Source: a bacterium (lineage in GTDB: Bacteria > Spirochaetota > UBA4802 > UBA5550). From it: DNA of 30,039 nt. Position numbers and translations under genes: made by a program. Shown in pieces: positions 6,127 through 16,296 of this stretch. The notes below the pieces were generated by a model that saw only the letters and a program-made list of their open reading frames with translations, was not told the DNA's origin and made no database searches. The stretch lies in contig JAAENB010000311.1 in NCBI GenBank assembly GCA_024224995.1, positions 1 through 30,039 on the forward strand. The letters are read 5' to 3'. Each line of letters opens with the position of its first letter. The first letter of the stretch is position 1.

Positions 6127-9100
6127 AGAGGTATTTCTCTTTGTCGCCTTTCATGGCAAAGGCGGTAATGGCGATAATCGGTATTTGATTTGTACCGCTG
6201 TCCTGTATTCTTTTCATGGTTTTGCTCCCATCAATACCGGGGAGTTGAATGTCCATAAGGATGAGATCGTACGCGGTGGACAGTGCCATCTCAATGGCTT
6301 CTTCGCCGGTTTCAGCATGCGCAACCGTTGGACCCAGCATTGTCAGGGCGTCATAAATCAGTCTGAAATTGATGGCGTTGTCTTCCACAACAAGAATGGT
6401 TTTTCCGGAGAGGATTCCCCCGGTTTGTTCTTTTTCATGGGGTACCGGTTCCGGTGTCTTTGTATCAAGGGCGACTCTTCCCGGAATTCTTATGAAAAAA
6501 GAGCTTCCCGTATTTAACCTGCTTTTTACGCCCAGGGAGCCCCCGTGAAGTTCAATGAGCTTTTTTGAAATTGAAAGGCCCAGCCCTGTTCCCGTTGTCC
6601 CGGACTCGGAGCCGGAGTGTACCTGCTCAAAGGGGTCAAAGATCTTTTCCAGGTAATTCTCAGGGATGCCGATTCCTTCGTCCCAGACAGTGATAACAAT
6701 GGTATCTTCATGATGCCCGGCATTAAGACCAATGTTGTTCCCGCGTTTGGTAAATTTGATGGCGTTGGAAAGTAAGTTGTAGAGCACCTGTTTGACGCGG
6801 ACTTCATCACCGTTTAACCAGCCCGTGTCCGGATCAATTTTTACCGAAACCAGGATGTTTTTTTCATGTGCCAGTGATTTGACAGCCGCAGCGGTGCCGG
6901 AGATGACCCTGCTTAAATCGAAAGGCTTTTTTTCGATTTCATTTTTTTTCGATTCTATTTTTGCCAGGTCCAGTACGTCATTAACCATATCCAGAAGATG
7001 TTCTCCGCTATCTTTTATATAGGTAATATATTCCTTGAGATTCGGATATTCTTCAGCGGCAGCATGTTCTCCAAGGAGCTGGCTGAACCCCAGGATGCCG
7101 TTGAGCGGAGTGCGCAGCTCGTGGCTCATGTTTGCCAAAAAATCGCTCTTTGCGCGGTTGGCAATTTCCGCGTTATCTTTTGCCAGGGCCAGGGCGGCTT
7201 CTGTTTTTTTACGGTCGCTGATGTCGTTTATCATAAGAAGCAGGTTATTCGATTTGAAGGGGATAAAATGGCATTCGGTAAACAATTCTTTTCCAAATGT
7301 TGAAACTAAAGGTGCGTCGAGCCGTTTTGTTGATTGTTCTTTTATGGCATCCTTCGCCGTCTGTAGAATACCGGACTTTTTCCACGTTTCAATATCATTA
7401 TAGTTCTGCTGAAGAACCTGTTTTTTTGTCGCGCCAACTATCTCTGCCATTGACTCATTCGCGGTCAAGCACTGTCCCGATTCATCGTAGATGGCAATCC
7501 CAATAGGGGACTCGTTAATAATGCTCCGGAACATTTCCTCGCTTTCCCGCAGCGCCTGCTCCGCCAGCTTGCGGGCGGTAATGTCCTGGGTTGTACCAAT
7601 TAATTTAATTGGTTTACCGGAATCATCACATACTATTTTTATATTAGCCTGGACAATTATTTCCGACTCATTACTCTGTATTATCCGGTATTCAATTGCC
7701 TCTTCGTCAGTTTTATGCTCCAGAAGCATTTGAGGGTATTCCAATACTTTTTGCTTATCTTCCGGATGAACACGTTTTTCAATGATCGAGACAACATCTC
7801 CCTCAAATTTTTCCGGCATAATGTCAAAGATTTTGTACAGTTCATCCGATATTTTTGTGTTTAAGGTTGTTAAGTCATACTCCCAGCTCCCAATATGCGC
7901 TACCTGCTGCGCCAGTCTCAGGTTTTCCTCGCTGCTCTTTATTTTTTCTTCCGTTTGTTTGTGTTCCGTAATGTCCTGCGCTATTCCTTCTATCCGTATT
8001 GCTTCGCCCTGGTCATCATTGATAATTTGCATAACAACCTGCACAAAACGAATAACATCATTTTTTATAATACGATATTCTATTTTCTCGGGCAGGTTCT
8101 CTTGAAAAATAGCTTTCCCTGCATTGTCATATTTTTCCCTGTCATGGGGATGAATTACTTCCCTGATGGCCTCGGGTGATCTCTTAACATCTTTCTCATA
8201 TCCCAGGATCTTAAATAATTCATCGGACCAGAAAGATTCACCAGTGGCAATATCCCATTCAAAACTGCCGGTATGAGCGATCTCCTGCGATGTTGTTAAA
8301 TTTTTCTTCATGTGACTGATTGCCTGGAATGTCCGGGCATTGCAAATTGCCAGTCCGCAAACAGTGCTGATCGTCGCGGCTAAGTTCCGGTAGTGGTCTT
8401 TATATTCCGGGAACGCAATATCTCCCAGCCGGATAATTCCCAGGATCTTGCCGGTATATTTTATACGGACCGTAAAATTTTTTTCCGGTTCAGGGAAAAA
8501 CGCATCTTCATGAGAATATATTATCTCATTAATTTCATCTATGGTGATATCGCACTGGCCCAGAGGGCAATTGACCTCGCCGGGATTATCGTCTTTTATG
8601 GGAACATAAGCCAGGGACGCCGGGGCGTACAGCATAGAGAAAAGCTCAATGATCTTTTCAATGACCGCTTCTTCGGAATTAATTTCCGATAAGCGTTTAA
8701 TAAGATCCGCAAGCATGGCAAAATCGGCAAGTTTCTTGCTTTCGGCTGATTGTTTTGCCCGGGGTTTCTCCCGCTCAATTGAAAGACGAAGCTCAAGTAC
8801 GGTTTTTGAAAGATACAGCTCAAAGTAATCGAGACCAACAGGTTTTATCTCAAAAGGGAGATCTACATACGCGGCGAAATCTTTTAATAAGAGATAATTC
8901 TCCGGAGCCCGGACTGTTTCAATGAGGACTATTTTTTTAGCGGATTCCCGGAAAAAATCCTGTGCTACTGTTTTGCTGAATCCCCAGGCGTTTAATATGG
9001 ATTCCCGGTTCTTAAGCCACCCGGGATTAATAATGTATGCTCCTTCTTGAATAAGATTGTCTATTATTTCGCGGCCTGTTAACAGGTGAGAGCATAGTTC

Positions 9101-9361
9101 CTGTTTCAGCATAAGAACGTGCCCGGTTTCGGAAGGAGGCAGCTTTATATTGGCAATGCAATTGCCGCCAAAGATCAGCATGTTCCTGTAGGAATTTTCC
9201 CCGGGGATGATCTTTTTGAACGTATCCCAGGTCATGGAAGGAAGACCGCAATGCAGCGGGTAATAAAAAAAGTCAATATCTTCCAGTTCTTTTAACGGCA
9301 AAATCGAGTCTATTTCGATTTTATGGTTTTCACAGAGTATAATACAAATGTTATTTTTCAT
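6044..9361 (-). CDS. Hybrid sensor histidine kinase with DUF1638-like N-terminus, GAF, three PAS and receiver domains
   Basis: 1105 residues from ATG 9361 ([12 protein letters not shown]). This start overlaps the end of the methyltransferase gene by 11 bases and is preferred to an upstream alternative at 9496, which would run far into that gene. In order: residues ~1-185 resemble DUF1638 ([33 protein letters not shown]); GAF ~210-350; PAS at ~355-470, ~480-600 and ~605-720; HisKA with SHELRTP, phospho-His ~747; HATPase with N box NLLSNAIKF and G boxes DEGIGIP and GTGLGLS; receiver ~987-1105 with [11 protein letters not shown], phospho-Asp ~1037, and the KP motif. No transmembrane segment is evident, so it is probably cytoplasmic. 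It is the last gene of a corrinoid/methyltransferase operon, suggesting it senses methyl-transfer or corrinoid state. The ligand is unknown, and the DUF1638 match is from memory. Confidence 0.88.
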   Translation of the reverse strand: MKNNICIILCENHKIEIDSILPLKELEDIDFFYYPLHCGLPSMTWDTFKKIIPGENSYRNMLIFGGNCIANIKLPPSETGHVLMLKQELCSHLLTGREIIDNLIQEGAYIINPGWLKNRESILNAWGFSKTVAQDFFRESAKKIVLIETVRAPENYLLLKDFAAYVDLPFEIKPVGLDYFELYLSKTVLELRLSIEREKPRAKQSAESKKLADFAMLADLIKRLSEINSEEAVIEKIIELFSMLYAPASLAYVPIKDDNPGEVNCPLGQCDITIDEINEIIYSHEDAFFPEPEKNFTVRIKYTGKILGIIRLGDIAFPEYKDHYRNLAATISTVCGLAICNARTFQAISHMKKNLTTSQEIAHTGSFEWDIATGESFWSDELFKILGYEKDVKRSPEAIREVIHPHDREKYDNAGKAIFQENLPEKIEYRIIKNDVIRFVQVVMQIINDDQGEAIRIEGIAQDITEHKQTEEKIKSSEENLRLAQQVAHIGSWEYDLTTLNTKISDELYKIFDIMPEKFEGDVVSIIEKRVHPEDKQKVLEYPQMLLEHKTDEEAIEYRIIQSNESEIIVQANIKIVCDDSGKPIKLIGTTQDITARKLAEQALRESEEMFRSIINESPIGIAIYDESGQCLTANESMAEIVGATKKQVLQQNYNDIETWKKSGILQTAKDAIKEQSTKRLDAPLVSTFGKELFTECHFIPFKSNNLLLMINDISDRKKTEAALALAKDNAEIANRAKSDFLANMSHELRTPLNGILGFSQLLGEHAAAEEYPNLKEYITYIKDSGEHLLDMVNDVLDLAKIESKKNEIEKKPFDLSRVISGTAAAVKSLAHEKNILVSVKIDPDTGWLNGDEVRVKQVLYNLLSNAIKFTKRGNNIGLNAGHHEDTIVITVWDEGIGIPENYLEKIFDPFEQVHSGSESGTTGTGLGLSISKKLIELHGGSLGVKSRLNTGSSFFIRIPGRVALDTKTPEPVPHEKEQTGGILSGKTILVVEDNAINFRLIYDALTMLGPTVAHAETGEEAIEMALSTAYDLILMDIQLPGIDGSKTMKRIQDSGTNQIPIIAITAFAMKGDKEKYLSEGFNDYISKPIDLEKLHELVTQYCSS

Positions 9362-10382
9362 GTATGGGATAGGCCCCCCATTTTCTAACGGATTCCGAAA
9401 GGGTGAGCAGTGTTTTTTCAGGAACCTGGAAGGGAATTTCTCCGTGACTGTCGGACAGTATAAACCCGCCGCCGGGCCCTCCTTTGAGAATGGCATCTCT
9501 TACGGCGGCTTCCGCCTCTTCCGGAGTCCAGCGGCGCATCTTTATGCCATTGAGATTCCCCATAACAGAAATTCTGCCCTTGCACGCTGCTTTTATCGCC
9601 CCCATATCTTCAAAATTACCGGCTCCAATAGCAGCAGCACCGGTTTGAGCAATGTCATCAATAATGGGCAGGCATCTGCCTGAGGCAAAATGCATGGCAA
9701 CGGGACCGTTTATTCGAGAAATAGTTCTTTGGGCGATGGTAAAGCCGCTTTTAAGAAAAAAATCCCGCGTTGATATTGTAGCCGACGACACGGGGTCAAA
9801 ATATCCCATTGCCGTAACCCCGGCTGCCAGCTGGGCATTGGCCCACTCCACGCAAAATTCTTCGTTTATTTTCATAAGGCGCTTGAACAGTTCCGGTTGT
9901 TCATACATGAGTTCAAAATATTTGTGAAAGCCCATCTGCATCACGGGCAAAGAAAATGGAGACACGACAATTCCGATTATGGGAATGGTGTTGCCGGCTT
10001 TTTCCTTCATGATTTGTATCGCTTTTAGAACTTCCAGCAGGCGCGGGGAGTCCTTTATCACAGGAGGCTCCAGCATCTTGATATCATCATAATTTTTTAT
10101 TAAGGGCTGCCCGGAGTTTGCCGGTCCGTTCTCGGAAAAAATTACTTCTCCGCCCCATGCCTCAATTTCAATGGAGGCATAAAATAAAGCGTATAAGCAG
10201 TCATGGCCGTACTTCTTTTGCATACGAACCTGGCCTTCCGCCGCATTCTCTCCCTTTGAAAAATATTCTTTAAGGGACATGCCCAGCTCTTTCGCGCCAT
10301 GCATGGTAACAAGAAGAAAAAACGGAACCCGGTCCGGTTCTTTATGAGAGAGGGTCGCTAATACCCGTTCCATGGGGGTCAT
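9351..10382 (-). CDS. Uroporphyrinogen decarboxylase (MtaA/HemE-like) family methyltransferase
   Basis: 343 residues. The start ERVLATLSHKEPDRVPFF, together with GVTAMGYFDPVSSATIS and the late GNLNG, marks the URO-D/MtaA superfamily. Members next to corrinoid proteins usually move methyl groups between a corrinoid and a thiol or other acceptor. Standard MtaA/MtbA enzymes bind zinc through His-x-Cys and a distant Cys. Here the positions read MHFASG and LSDSHGEIP, so both cysteines appear to be missing. The chemistry may therefore differ, or the protein may serve in sensing. It overlaps the corrinoid gene by four bases (ATGA) with GGAGGA upstream of its start, and overlaps the kinase gene downstream, indicating translational coupling. 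HemE itself is less likely given this context. Confidence 0.82.
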   Translation of the reverse strand: MTPMERVLATLSHKEPDRVPFFLLVTMHGAKELGMSLKEYFSKGENAAEGQVRMQKKYGHDCLYALFYASIEIEAWGGEVIFSENGPANSGQPLIKNYDDIKMLEPPVIKDSPRLLEVLKAIQIMKEKAGNTIPIIGIVVSPFSLPVMQMGFHKYFELMYEQPELFKRLMKINEEFCVEWANAQLAAGVTAMGYFDPVSSATISTRDFFLKSGFTIAQRTISRINGPVAMHFASGRCLPIIDDIAQTGAAAIGAGNFEDMGAIKAACKGRISVMGNLNGIKMRRWTPEEAEAAVRDAILKGGPGGGFILSDSHGEIPFQVPEKTLLTLSESVRKWGAYPIHEK

Positions 10383-11014
10383 GATAGTTCCTCCATGAAT
10401 TTTTTTGTAATTGCAATGGCATGGGAAGCGGTTTTTCCCATTGCGTCGGCTCCCACTTCTTTATAGAGCTCTTCGTCAAAGCGGAATGGAGCACCCCCCA
10501 CAGCAATCTTTATTTCCGTGCCCAGGCTTTCCCGTATTTCTTTTACTTTCAGGGCCGAAGGGAGCATAAGCGTTGAAATAAGCAGGATCTTGATATCATT
10601 TTCCAATACCCGGCTTACGGCTTCTGCGGCGCTGACCCTTCCCAGGTCCAGCAGGTTGAACCCGCTTAATCGAAGGAAGGAGTATACTATCCGTTTGCCC
10701 AGCATATGGTAGTCTTCAAGCAGGCAAATAGCTATTAGCGGTTTTGTTTTTTGTTCGGAGGTGTCCGAAGGGAGTGCCGTATCAATAAATTCTTCACAAA
10801 TGCGGCTGCTCATATAGACCTGGGACAGGGCAACCTCACCCTTTTCCCATCCCCGGCCAATCCGTTCCAGAACCGGGACAATTAACTGTTCTATTAATTC
10901 ATTGCTTGACTGGCCGGCTATTGCCTGGCTCAAAATATGGTGAGCCTGCTCCCGGTCAATCGAAAGCAGGGCGTCTTCAAATTTTTTTATGTTCTCATCC
11001 ATAACAGTAACCAT
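10379..11014 (-). CDS. Corrinoid (B12)-binding protein, MtaC/MtbC-like
   Basis: 211 residues. Residues ~1-85 form the helical cap domain seen in methyltransferase corrinoid proteins (VLERIGRGWEKGEVALSQVYMSSRI). The Rossmann-like cobalamin domain follows, with EDYHMLG fitting the DxHxxG motif that supplies the lower-axial histidine, then ISTLML (SxL) and VGGAPF (GG). It would carry a methyl-cobamide for the methyltransferase encoded next. An in-frame ATG at 11002 (MDENIKKF) is an alternative start. The predicted promoter would begin the mRNA near 11016, so the first start would be nearly leaderless and the second would have a ~14-base leader; neither has a Shine-Dalgarno. No companion substrate:corrinoid methyltransferase (MtaB/MttB type) lies in the window. 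Confidence 0.85.
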   Translation of the reverse strand: MVTVMDENIKKFEDALLSIDREQAHHILSQAIAGQSSNELIEQLIVPVLERIGRGWEKGEVALSQVYMSSRICEEFIDTALPSDTSEQKTKPLIAICLLEDYHMLGKRIVYSFLRLSGFNLLDLGRVSAAEAVSRVLENDIKILLISTLMLPSALKVKEIRESLGTEIKIAVGGAPFRFDEELYKEVGADAMGKTASHAIAITKKFMEELS

Positions 11015-11022
11015 TATACTTA

Positions 11023-11051
11023 ATTATAGATGGTTTTTAATTGGAAGTCAA
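11023..11051 (-). promoter_or_regulatory. Sigma70 promoter for the corrinoid/kinase operon
   Basis: On the minus strand: TTGACT (11051-11046), a 17-base spacer and TATAAT (11028-11023). The predicted start is near 11016, only a couple of bases before the first possible start codon. Confidence 0.6.
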
Positions 11052-11108
11052 CAGGAAAAACAGGTACAAGGTGCAAGGAAAAAGGCTCAAGGTGAAGAAG
11101 AATGCAAA

Positions 11109-11135
11109 CCGCCCCGGTTTAAAAAACTGAGGCGG
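11109..11135 (-). terminator. Intrinsic terminator candidate for leuS
   Basis: On the minus strand a GC-rich stem (CCGCCTC...GGGGCGG, extended inward by GTTT/AAAC with one mismatch and a TTT loop) is followed by TTTGCATTCTTCTTC. It lies 24 bases past the leuS stop. Confidence 0.55.
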
Positions 11136-11158
11136 CGGCAAAAAACTTTAAACTGTTT

Positions 11159-13585
11159 TTATTTAACTACGATATTAACTAATTTATCGGGAACGGCAAT
11201 TTGCTTTACAACGTTCTTGCCATCGGTTAATTCTTTAATTCTGCTGTTTGTCATGGCTTTTTCAATGAGCTCTTCTTTGCTCATACCTTTGGGGAGTTCC
11301 TCTTTGGAGCGGACTTTCCCGTTTACCTGGTATACTACTGTACAGGTCTCATCCTGGGTTTTGGCTTCATCATAGATGGGCCAGGGCTGTCCAAAGATTG
11401 ATGGTTCTTCACCAAGCATTTCCCAGAGCTCTTCAGTAATAAAGGGCGCGAAAGGATGAAGCAGTTTGATAAAATCCTTGATAAGCGCTTTATTCAGTTT
11501 TTCTTCTTTTTGAAGGCCGTTTACAAAGATCATGAGCTGGCTGATAGCAGTATTAAACTCAAGCCGCTCCAGTTTGTCCGTAACTGCTTTAACGCACTTA
11601 TGGCGAAGTTTATCTAACTCATCCGAAACAGGGGCATCCTCTTCTATGGGCTTTTCGAACAGGCGCCATGCCTTTTCAAGGAAACGGCGGACGCCGAAAA
11701 TAGACTGGGTATTCCAGGGTTTGCTCACCAGTAAGGGACCCATAAACATCTCGTACATGCGCAGGGTGTCTGCGCCGTGTTCAGCAATAACATCATCGGG
11801 ATTGATAACATTGCCCCTGGACTTGGACATCTTTTCTCCGTTCTCGCCCAGGATCATGCCCTGGTTACGGAGAGCGAAAAAGGGCTCTTTAGTGCCAACG
11901 ACACCTTCATCATAAAGGACTTTATGCCAGAACCGGGAGTAGAGCAGGTGCAGAACTGCGTGTTCCGCTCCGCCCACATAGAGATCTACAGGCTCCCAGT
12001 ATTTCAGTTTTTTCTCGTCAATAATAACATCATCATTTTTGGGATCTATAAACCTGAGATAGTACCAGCAGCTGCCCGCCCACTGAGGCATGGTATTGGT
12101 TTCCCGTTTAGCCGCACCGCCGCACTTTGGACATTCAGTATTTACCCATTCATCAATAGCAGCCAGGGGAGATTCCCCGGTTCCCGTGGGTTTGTACGAT
12201 TCCACATCCGGCAGCTTCAGAGGAAGGTCTTCTTCTTTTACGCCCACAGTTCCGCATTTTTCACAGTGAATAAGCGGTATTGGTTCTCCCCAGTAACGCT
12301 GTCTGGAGAATACCCAGTCTCTTAGTTTATAATTGACTGCGGCAGTTCCTTTGTCCATTGATTCAAGATCGGCGATGATCTGTTTTTTGCAATCGGCCGT
12401 ACTGAGCCCGTCGTATTTTCCCGAATTTACCGCGACACCGTCGAAGATTTCAGCCTCTTCCACTTCATAAAGTGATCCGTCTTTACTCACTACCTGGATA
12501 ATGGGGAGGCTGAATTTTTTGGCAAACTCAAAGTCACGTTCGTCGTGACCGGGAACTGCCATAATAGCGCCTGTTCCATAGGTCATAAGAACATAATCGG
12601 ATATCCAGATGGGTATTTTTTCGTTGTTTACGGGGTTAATGGCATAGGCACCGGTAAATTCGCCGGTTTTATCTTTATTCAGCTCGGTCCGTTCCAGGTC
12701 CGATTCATTGGCAGCTTTGATTATATAGGCATCAACCGCGGCCTTGTGCTCCTCCGTAGTTATTGCCGATACCAGGGGATGTTCGGGAGACATTACCATA
12801 TAGGTGGCGCCAAAAAGGGTATCGGGCCGGGTGGTATAGACCCTGAGCTCGTCTCCCGTAGTTTCTATGGTAAAATCTACTTCAGCCCCTTCGCTCCGGC
12901 CAATCCAGTTTTTCTGCATATGCTTGATGGAATCATTCCAGTCCAGGCCGTCCAGGTCACTCAGGAGCCTGTCGGCGTAGGCCGTTATTTTAAGCATCCA
13001 CTGCCGGATCTTTCTCCGTTCAATCGTCGCGTCGCAGCGGTCACATTTTCCGTCTTTTACTTCCTCATTGGCAAGACCCGTAAGGCAGCTGGGGCACCAG
13101 TTAATGGCTACATTGTCCTCATAGGCCAGCCCCCTGTTAAAGAGCTTCAGGAATATCCACTGGGTCCATTTATAATAATCGGGATCGCAGGTGGCAATTT
13201 CCCGGTCCCAGTCGTAACAAAAACCAAAGGTTTTTATCTGTCTTCTAAAAAGGTCCATATTGCTGTAAGTGGTATCGGCCGGGTGGGTTCCGGTTTTTAT
13301 GGCATAGTTTTCCGCAGGCAGGCCAAAAGCGTCAAAGCCCATTGGATGGAGCACATTATAGCCGTTCATCCGCTTAAAACGGGTCAAAATATCAGTAGCA
13401 GTATACCCTTCGGGATGGCCTACATGGAGCCCGTTACCCGAAGGATAGGGGAACATATCGAGATAATAGAGCCTTTTGTCTTCCGGAACGGATTCATCTT
13501 CAGTTACTTTATAAGTATTATTTTCTTCCCAATATTTGATCCATTTGGGCTCAATTTCTCTAAAATTATAGTCTCTCGTAGTCAT
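11159..13585 (-). CDS. leuS: Leucyl-tRNA synthetase
   Basis: 808 residues, a class Ia synthetase that charges tRNA-Leu in the cytoplasm. The HIGH-type motif is HVGH in the segment [20 protein letters not shown] is the KMSKS loop. The N-terminal [20 protein letters not shown] is characteristic of LeuRS. The CP1 editing region is present ([29 protein letters not shown]), and zinc-ribbon-like cysteine pairs are visible (CPSC...CDRC, CEKC, CPKC). It is slightly shorter than the ~860-residue E. coli enzyme. AGAGGT eight bases before ATG 13585 supports the start. No T-box or attenuator was recognised upstream. It appears monocistronic, with a terminator candidate downstream. Confidence 0.97.
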   Translation of the reverse strand: MTTRDYNFREIEPKWIKYWEENNTYKVTEDESVPEDKRLYYLDMFPYPSGNGLHVGHPEGYTATDILTRFKRMNGYNVLHPMGFDAFGLPAENYAIKTGTHPADTTYSNMDLFRRQIKTFGFCYDWDREIATCDPDYYKWTQWIFLKLFNRGLAYEDNVAINWCPSCLTGLANEEVKDGKCDRCDATIERRKIRQWMLKITAYADRLLSDLDGLDWNDSIKHMQKNWIGRSEGAEVDFTIETTGDELRVYTTRPDTLFGATYMVMSPEHPLVSAITTEEHKAAVDAYIIKAANESDLERTELNKDKTGEFTGAYAINPVNNEKIPIWISDYVLMTYGTGAIMAVPGHDERDFEFAKKFSLPIIQVVSKDGSLYEVEEAEIFDGVAVNSGKYDGLSTADCKKQIIADLESMDKGTAAVNYKLRDWVFSRQRYWGEPIPLIHCEKCGTVGVKEEDLPLKLPDVESYKPTGTGESPLAAIDEWVNTECPKCGGAAKRETNTMPQWAGSCWYYLRFIDPKNDDVIIDEKKLKYWEPVDLYVGGAEHAVLHLLYSRFWHKVLYDEGVVGTKEPFFALRNQGMILGENGEKMSKSRGNVINPDDVIAEHGADTLRMYEMFMGPLLVSKPWNTQSIFGVRRFLEKAWRLFEKPIEEDAPVSDELDKLRHKCVKAVTDKLERLEFNTAISQLMIFVNGLQKEEKLNKALIKDFIKLLHPFAPFITEELWEMLGEEPSIFGQPWPIYDEAKTQDETCTVVYQVNGKVRSKEELPKGMSKEELIEKAMTNSRIKELTDGKNVVKQIAVPDKLVNIVVK

Positions 13586-14102
13586 TTTTGGATACCTCTC
13601 TTAAGAAACTGGATTTAAAATGGGCCTGTTCCCGAAGATTTTGTTCGGGCCTATGCTCTGTTTCACGGGGTTGAAACCCCGAGCTACAACACGTCGCCCC
13701 GCTGGGGCGATTCTGTCCTGGGTCAGCATCAACCAATGATTAACCAATGCCCTGCGGGCGATTCGGTCCCATACCAGAAACACCCCGGAGGGGTGTAGTC
13801 ATGTAGCCCGGGGATTCACCCCCGGGTAGCCCATGCAGAAACAGATCCATGTCTATAAACAGTTTCTTTTATATTTTTTCCCTGCTTCGCAGGGTCTGGA
13901 CTCTTAAGAAAGTTCAAAGTTTCAAGTTCTTTGCCGCCTGGCCCGTTGCACACACATTCACGCAACATTTTTAGGGGCTTTTTCTCTTAACCGATCACTG
14001 ATTACCCGGTCCACAGGGCCACCGATTACTTTCCCCAAGGGATACGTCATAGAATAAGGGCGTTTTTTGTCAACTTCAAACTTTAAACTTCAAACTTTAA
14101 AC
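13586..14102. repeat. 517-bp gene-free region with a cluster of GC-rich palindromes
   Basis: Several small perfect hairpins occur: CGGGGTT/AACCCCG (13666-13681), TCGCCCC/GGGGCGA (13694-13710), ACACCCC/GGGGTGT (13780-13796) and CCCGGGG/CCCCGGG (13807-13826). A weaker CCCGAA/TTCGGG stem lies near 13631. The rest is low-complexity spacer. No gene or RNA was recognised. A 60-codon open frame across it (13601-13783, minus) is explained by the repeats. The cluster resembles dispersed REP-like intergenic elements; no RAYT transposase is in the window. Confidence 0.65.
14072..14099. repeat. 14-bp unit in two tandem copies
   Basis: AACTTCAAACTTTA occurs at 14072-14085 and 14086-14099, just past the stop of the SpoIIE phosphatase gene. 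It is related to the ACTTCAA repeat at 2499-2526; a looser relative lies near 13911-13930. Confidence 0.8.
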
Positions 14103-16286
14103 TCATTTTTTTTTCATAACAATAAGCGTTAAATCATCGTTCAGGTATTCGTCCCGGTCGCGGAATTTATGGAATTCATTGAGGATAAAATCGAGGGTTT
14201 CACTGGCAGAACCCTCAGGAGCCTTTTCCAGGGAGCTGAGGACCCGTTCGATGCCGTATTCTTCTTTGTATTTGTTGTGAGATTCCATGAGACAATCCGT
14301 ATAGAGCAGAATATAATCGTCTTTTGAGACCGTAAAGCGGATAGAGTCATAGGGCAGTTTGAAATGAGGCAGGCCCAGGAAGGGCCCGGCAGTGGATTCA
14401 TTGTTTTCATTGAGCAGCTGGTACGCGGAGCCTTTTGATTTTATGAAAATATCCGGATGACCGGCGTTTACATATTCAATAGAATTGCCCATTATTTTGA
14501 GGATAATTCCCGTGAGATAATTATCAACATTGCCTATCTCCGCGACCAGTTCTTCGTTAGCGTTGCTGAGCACAGTGTTGAGCGGAATGTCCAGACCCTG
14601 GCTGAAATTCCGGTAAATAATAAGTTTGGCAATCATGGTAATGAGGCCTGATGCGATGCCGTGTCCCGAAACATCAAAAATGCCGAGTCCCTTGAAACTG
14701 TCATCAATCATATAAAAATCGTAAAAATCTCCGGAAACCCCGCTCATGGGCATAAAATAATAGGCAATATCCCATTCATCATTCAGGGGAACAGTGCCGG
14801 GTAAGAATTTGGTCTGCACGTTTTTGGCCATGCGCATGTCCCGTTCGGCAATAGTATGGGCGTGTTCCAGCTTGCTGTTTGTCTCCGTAAGACTGTTGTT
14901 GATGGCTTCCATCTCTTCCATTGCGGCGTGCAGCTCTTCGGTCCGCTTTTCTACCATGTTTTCCAGTTTGGTCATAAATTCGCTTTTAATCCTGTTTGTC
15001 TCTTCAAGATTTTTCATGGCTTCTTTATGCGCTTCCAGAGCCTCTTTATGGGCAGCCAGGGCTTCCTGCTGGGCCAAATATTTCTCTTTTTTCATGGTAT
15101 TGATCCGCGCGGCAAGACCAAGCGAGAGCAGGGTAACTTCAAGACTGGAACCGATCTGCATGGCATAGGTGGTAAAAAAAGACTGATCAAGAATGCCCAT
15201 GTTCCTCAGCGAAAAAAACATAATTCCAAAAAGAAAGACTACCCAGGCAAAAATATAATACCGTGCCGCAGGAACTCCTTTTCGTAAGGATAAAATTCCG
15301 GCAGTAAGATTGGGAATGAAAAATAAAACACCCGTTACTCCAAGCATTTTTACCGCAGGAGCATAACCCCGGATGAAGAATACCCCAATGCCGCTGAGCG
15401 AAATAAGCATACAGGCCGATAAAATTTTGTCCAGCAGCGGCAGGTGTTCCCGGGTATTAAGAAAGCTCTTGCAAAAGAGATACCCAAAAAACATGCTCAG
15501 GAATACGAAGAAAACAATAGTAAAACTATGAAATACCGGAAGATTGGGCCAGAGGTATTCAAAGGCAAGGCCGTTCAATGACATCTGGGCCAGCATAAAG
15601 CAGAACAGGTAGAGTACATAGTGCAGGTATGGCTTATCCCCGGTGCCAAAAAAGAGGAACAGGTTATATAAGAGCATCACCAGGATGATGCCGTAATATA
15701 TGCCAAAGTAAAATTGTTCGTCATTTACCTTTTCCGTAAAGGCAGCAGAGTCCCATATGGAGAGCGGGATTTGTACGGAGCCTTCGGTTTCAAAACGCAG
15801 GAATATGGTTTGTGACTCCCCGGGATGAAAATGCAGTTTAAACAGGAACAGCTTATGCTGTATTTCTCTTTCTTTAAAGGGCTTTAAATCCCCGGCTTCT
15901 TTTTGAATAAATTTCCTACGGGAGCTCGCGTCCGGGTTTGGCAGGTAGAGCGTGATCCTGTCGTGGTGAGGATAGCCTATTTCCAGGAGAACCTCTTTTG
16001 CTTTGCCGGCAGAGTTGGCTATGGCAGTACGTACCCAGTATACGGAACCGGAGAATCCGAAGTTTGGTGTTTCCTTTTGAGAGGGGACAAATTTGTGCGA
16101 TAATTCCGGTGTGGTAACGTCATCTATGGACAATTTACCTTTTGGGTCTTCCAGGATATCCAGGTTTTTACCCAGGGCATAGCTCTTGAACTTCTTCTCC
16201 AGGTGAAGAGTTGGCGCGGCTGAAAGGAGCGCCGGGACCAGCATCAGGGATGATATAAAAATAAATATTTTACCCAAAGAATTCAC
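14103..16286 (-). CDS. 7TMR-DISM membrane receptor with C-terminal SpoIIE/PP2C phosphatase
   Basis: 727 residues starting at GTG 16286, with an SD-like GGGGAAAAAAAG before it. Residues 1-23 are a signal peptide. About 40-180 is the extracytoplasmic 7TMR-DISM sensor domain (SGSVYWVRTAIANSAGK, FLRFETEG). About 190-395 holds seven hydrophobic helices. A coiled coil (~400-480, rich in K/E/A) follows, and then a SpoIIE-type PP2C domain (FLPGTVPLNDEWDIAYYF, MSGVSGDFYDF, GIFDVSGHGIASGLITM, YVNAGHPDIF, LLYTDCLME). The metal-binding Asp residues are in GDFYDF and DVSGHG. Such proteins dephosphorylate anti-sigma-factor antagonists or similar partners in response to an outside signal. No partner anti-sigma gene is nearby. 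It may be cotranscribed with pit, 52 bases upstream. Confidence 0.9.
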   Translation of the reverse strand: MNSLGKIFIFISSLMLVPALLSAAPTLHLEKKFKSYALGKNLDILEDPKGKLSIDDVTTPELSHKFVPSQKETPNFGFSGSVYWVRTAIANSAGKAKEVLLEIGYPHHDRITLYLPNPDASSRRKFIQKEAGDLKPFKEREIQHKLFLFKLHFHPGESQTIFLRFETEGSVQIPLSIWDSAAFTEKVNDEQFYFGIYYGIILVMLLYNLFLFFGTGDKPYLHYVLYLFCFMLAQMSLNGLAFEYLWPNLPVFHSFTIVFFVFLSMFFGYLFCKSFLNTREHLPLLDKILSACMLISLSGIGVFFIRGYAPAVKMLGVTGVLFFIPNLTAGILSLRKGVPAARYYIFAWVVFLFGIMFFSLRNMGILDQSFFTTYAMQIGSSLEVTLLSLGLAARINTMKKEKYLAQQEALAAHKEALEAHKEAMKNLEETNRIKSEFMTKLENMVEKRTEELHAAMEEMEAINNSLTETNSKLEHAHTIAERDMRMAKNVQTKFLPGTVPLNDEWDIAYYFMPMSGVSGDFYDFYMIDDSFKGLGIFDVSGHGIASGLITMIAKLIIYRNFSQGLDIPLNTVLSNANEELVAEIGNVDNYLTGIILKIMGNSIEYVNAGHPDIFIKSKGSAYQLLNENNESTAGPFLGLPHFKLPYDSIRFTVSKDDYILLYTDCLMESHNKYKEEYGIERVLSSLEKAPEGSASETLDFILNEFHKFRDRDEYLNDDLTLIVMKKK

Positions 16287-16296
16287 CTTTTTTTCC

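Noticed and set aside
9362..9496. Longer N-terminus for the hybrid kinase (45 extra residues)
   Set aside because: It would lie wholly inside the methyltransferase coding region; the ATG at 9361 gives the usual short overlap.
12545..13618. A 357-codon open frame on the plus strand opposite leuS
   Set aside because: It is entirely antisense to a well-conserved synthetase gene, has no recognisable domain, and such shadows are common opposite GC-biased codons.
13601..13783. A 60-codon minus-strand frame upstream of leuS
   Set aside because: It is built from the palindromic repeats and has no coding features.
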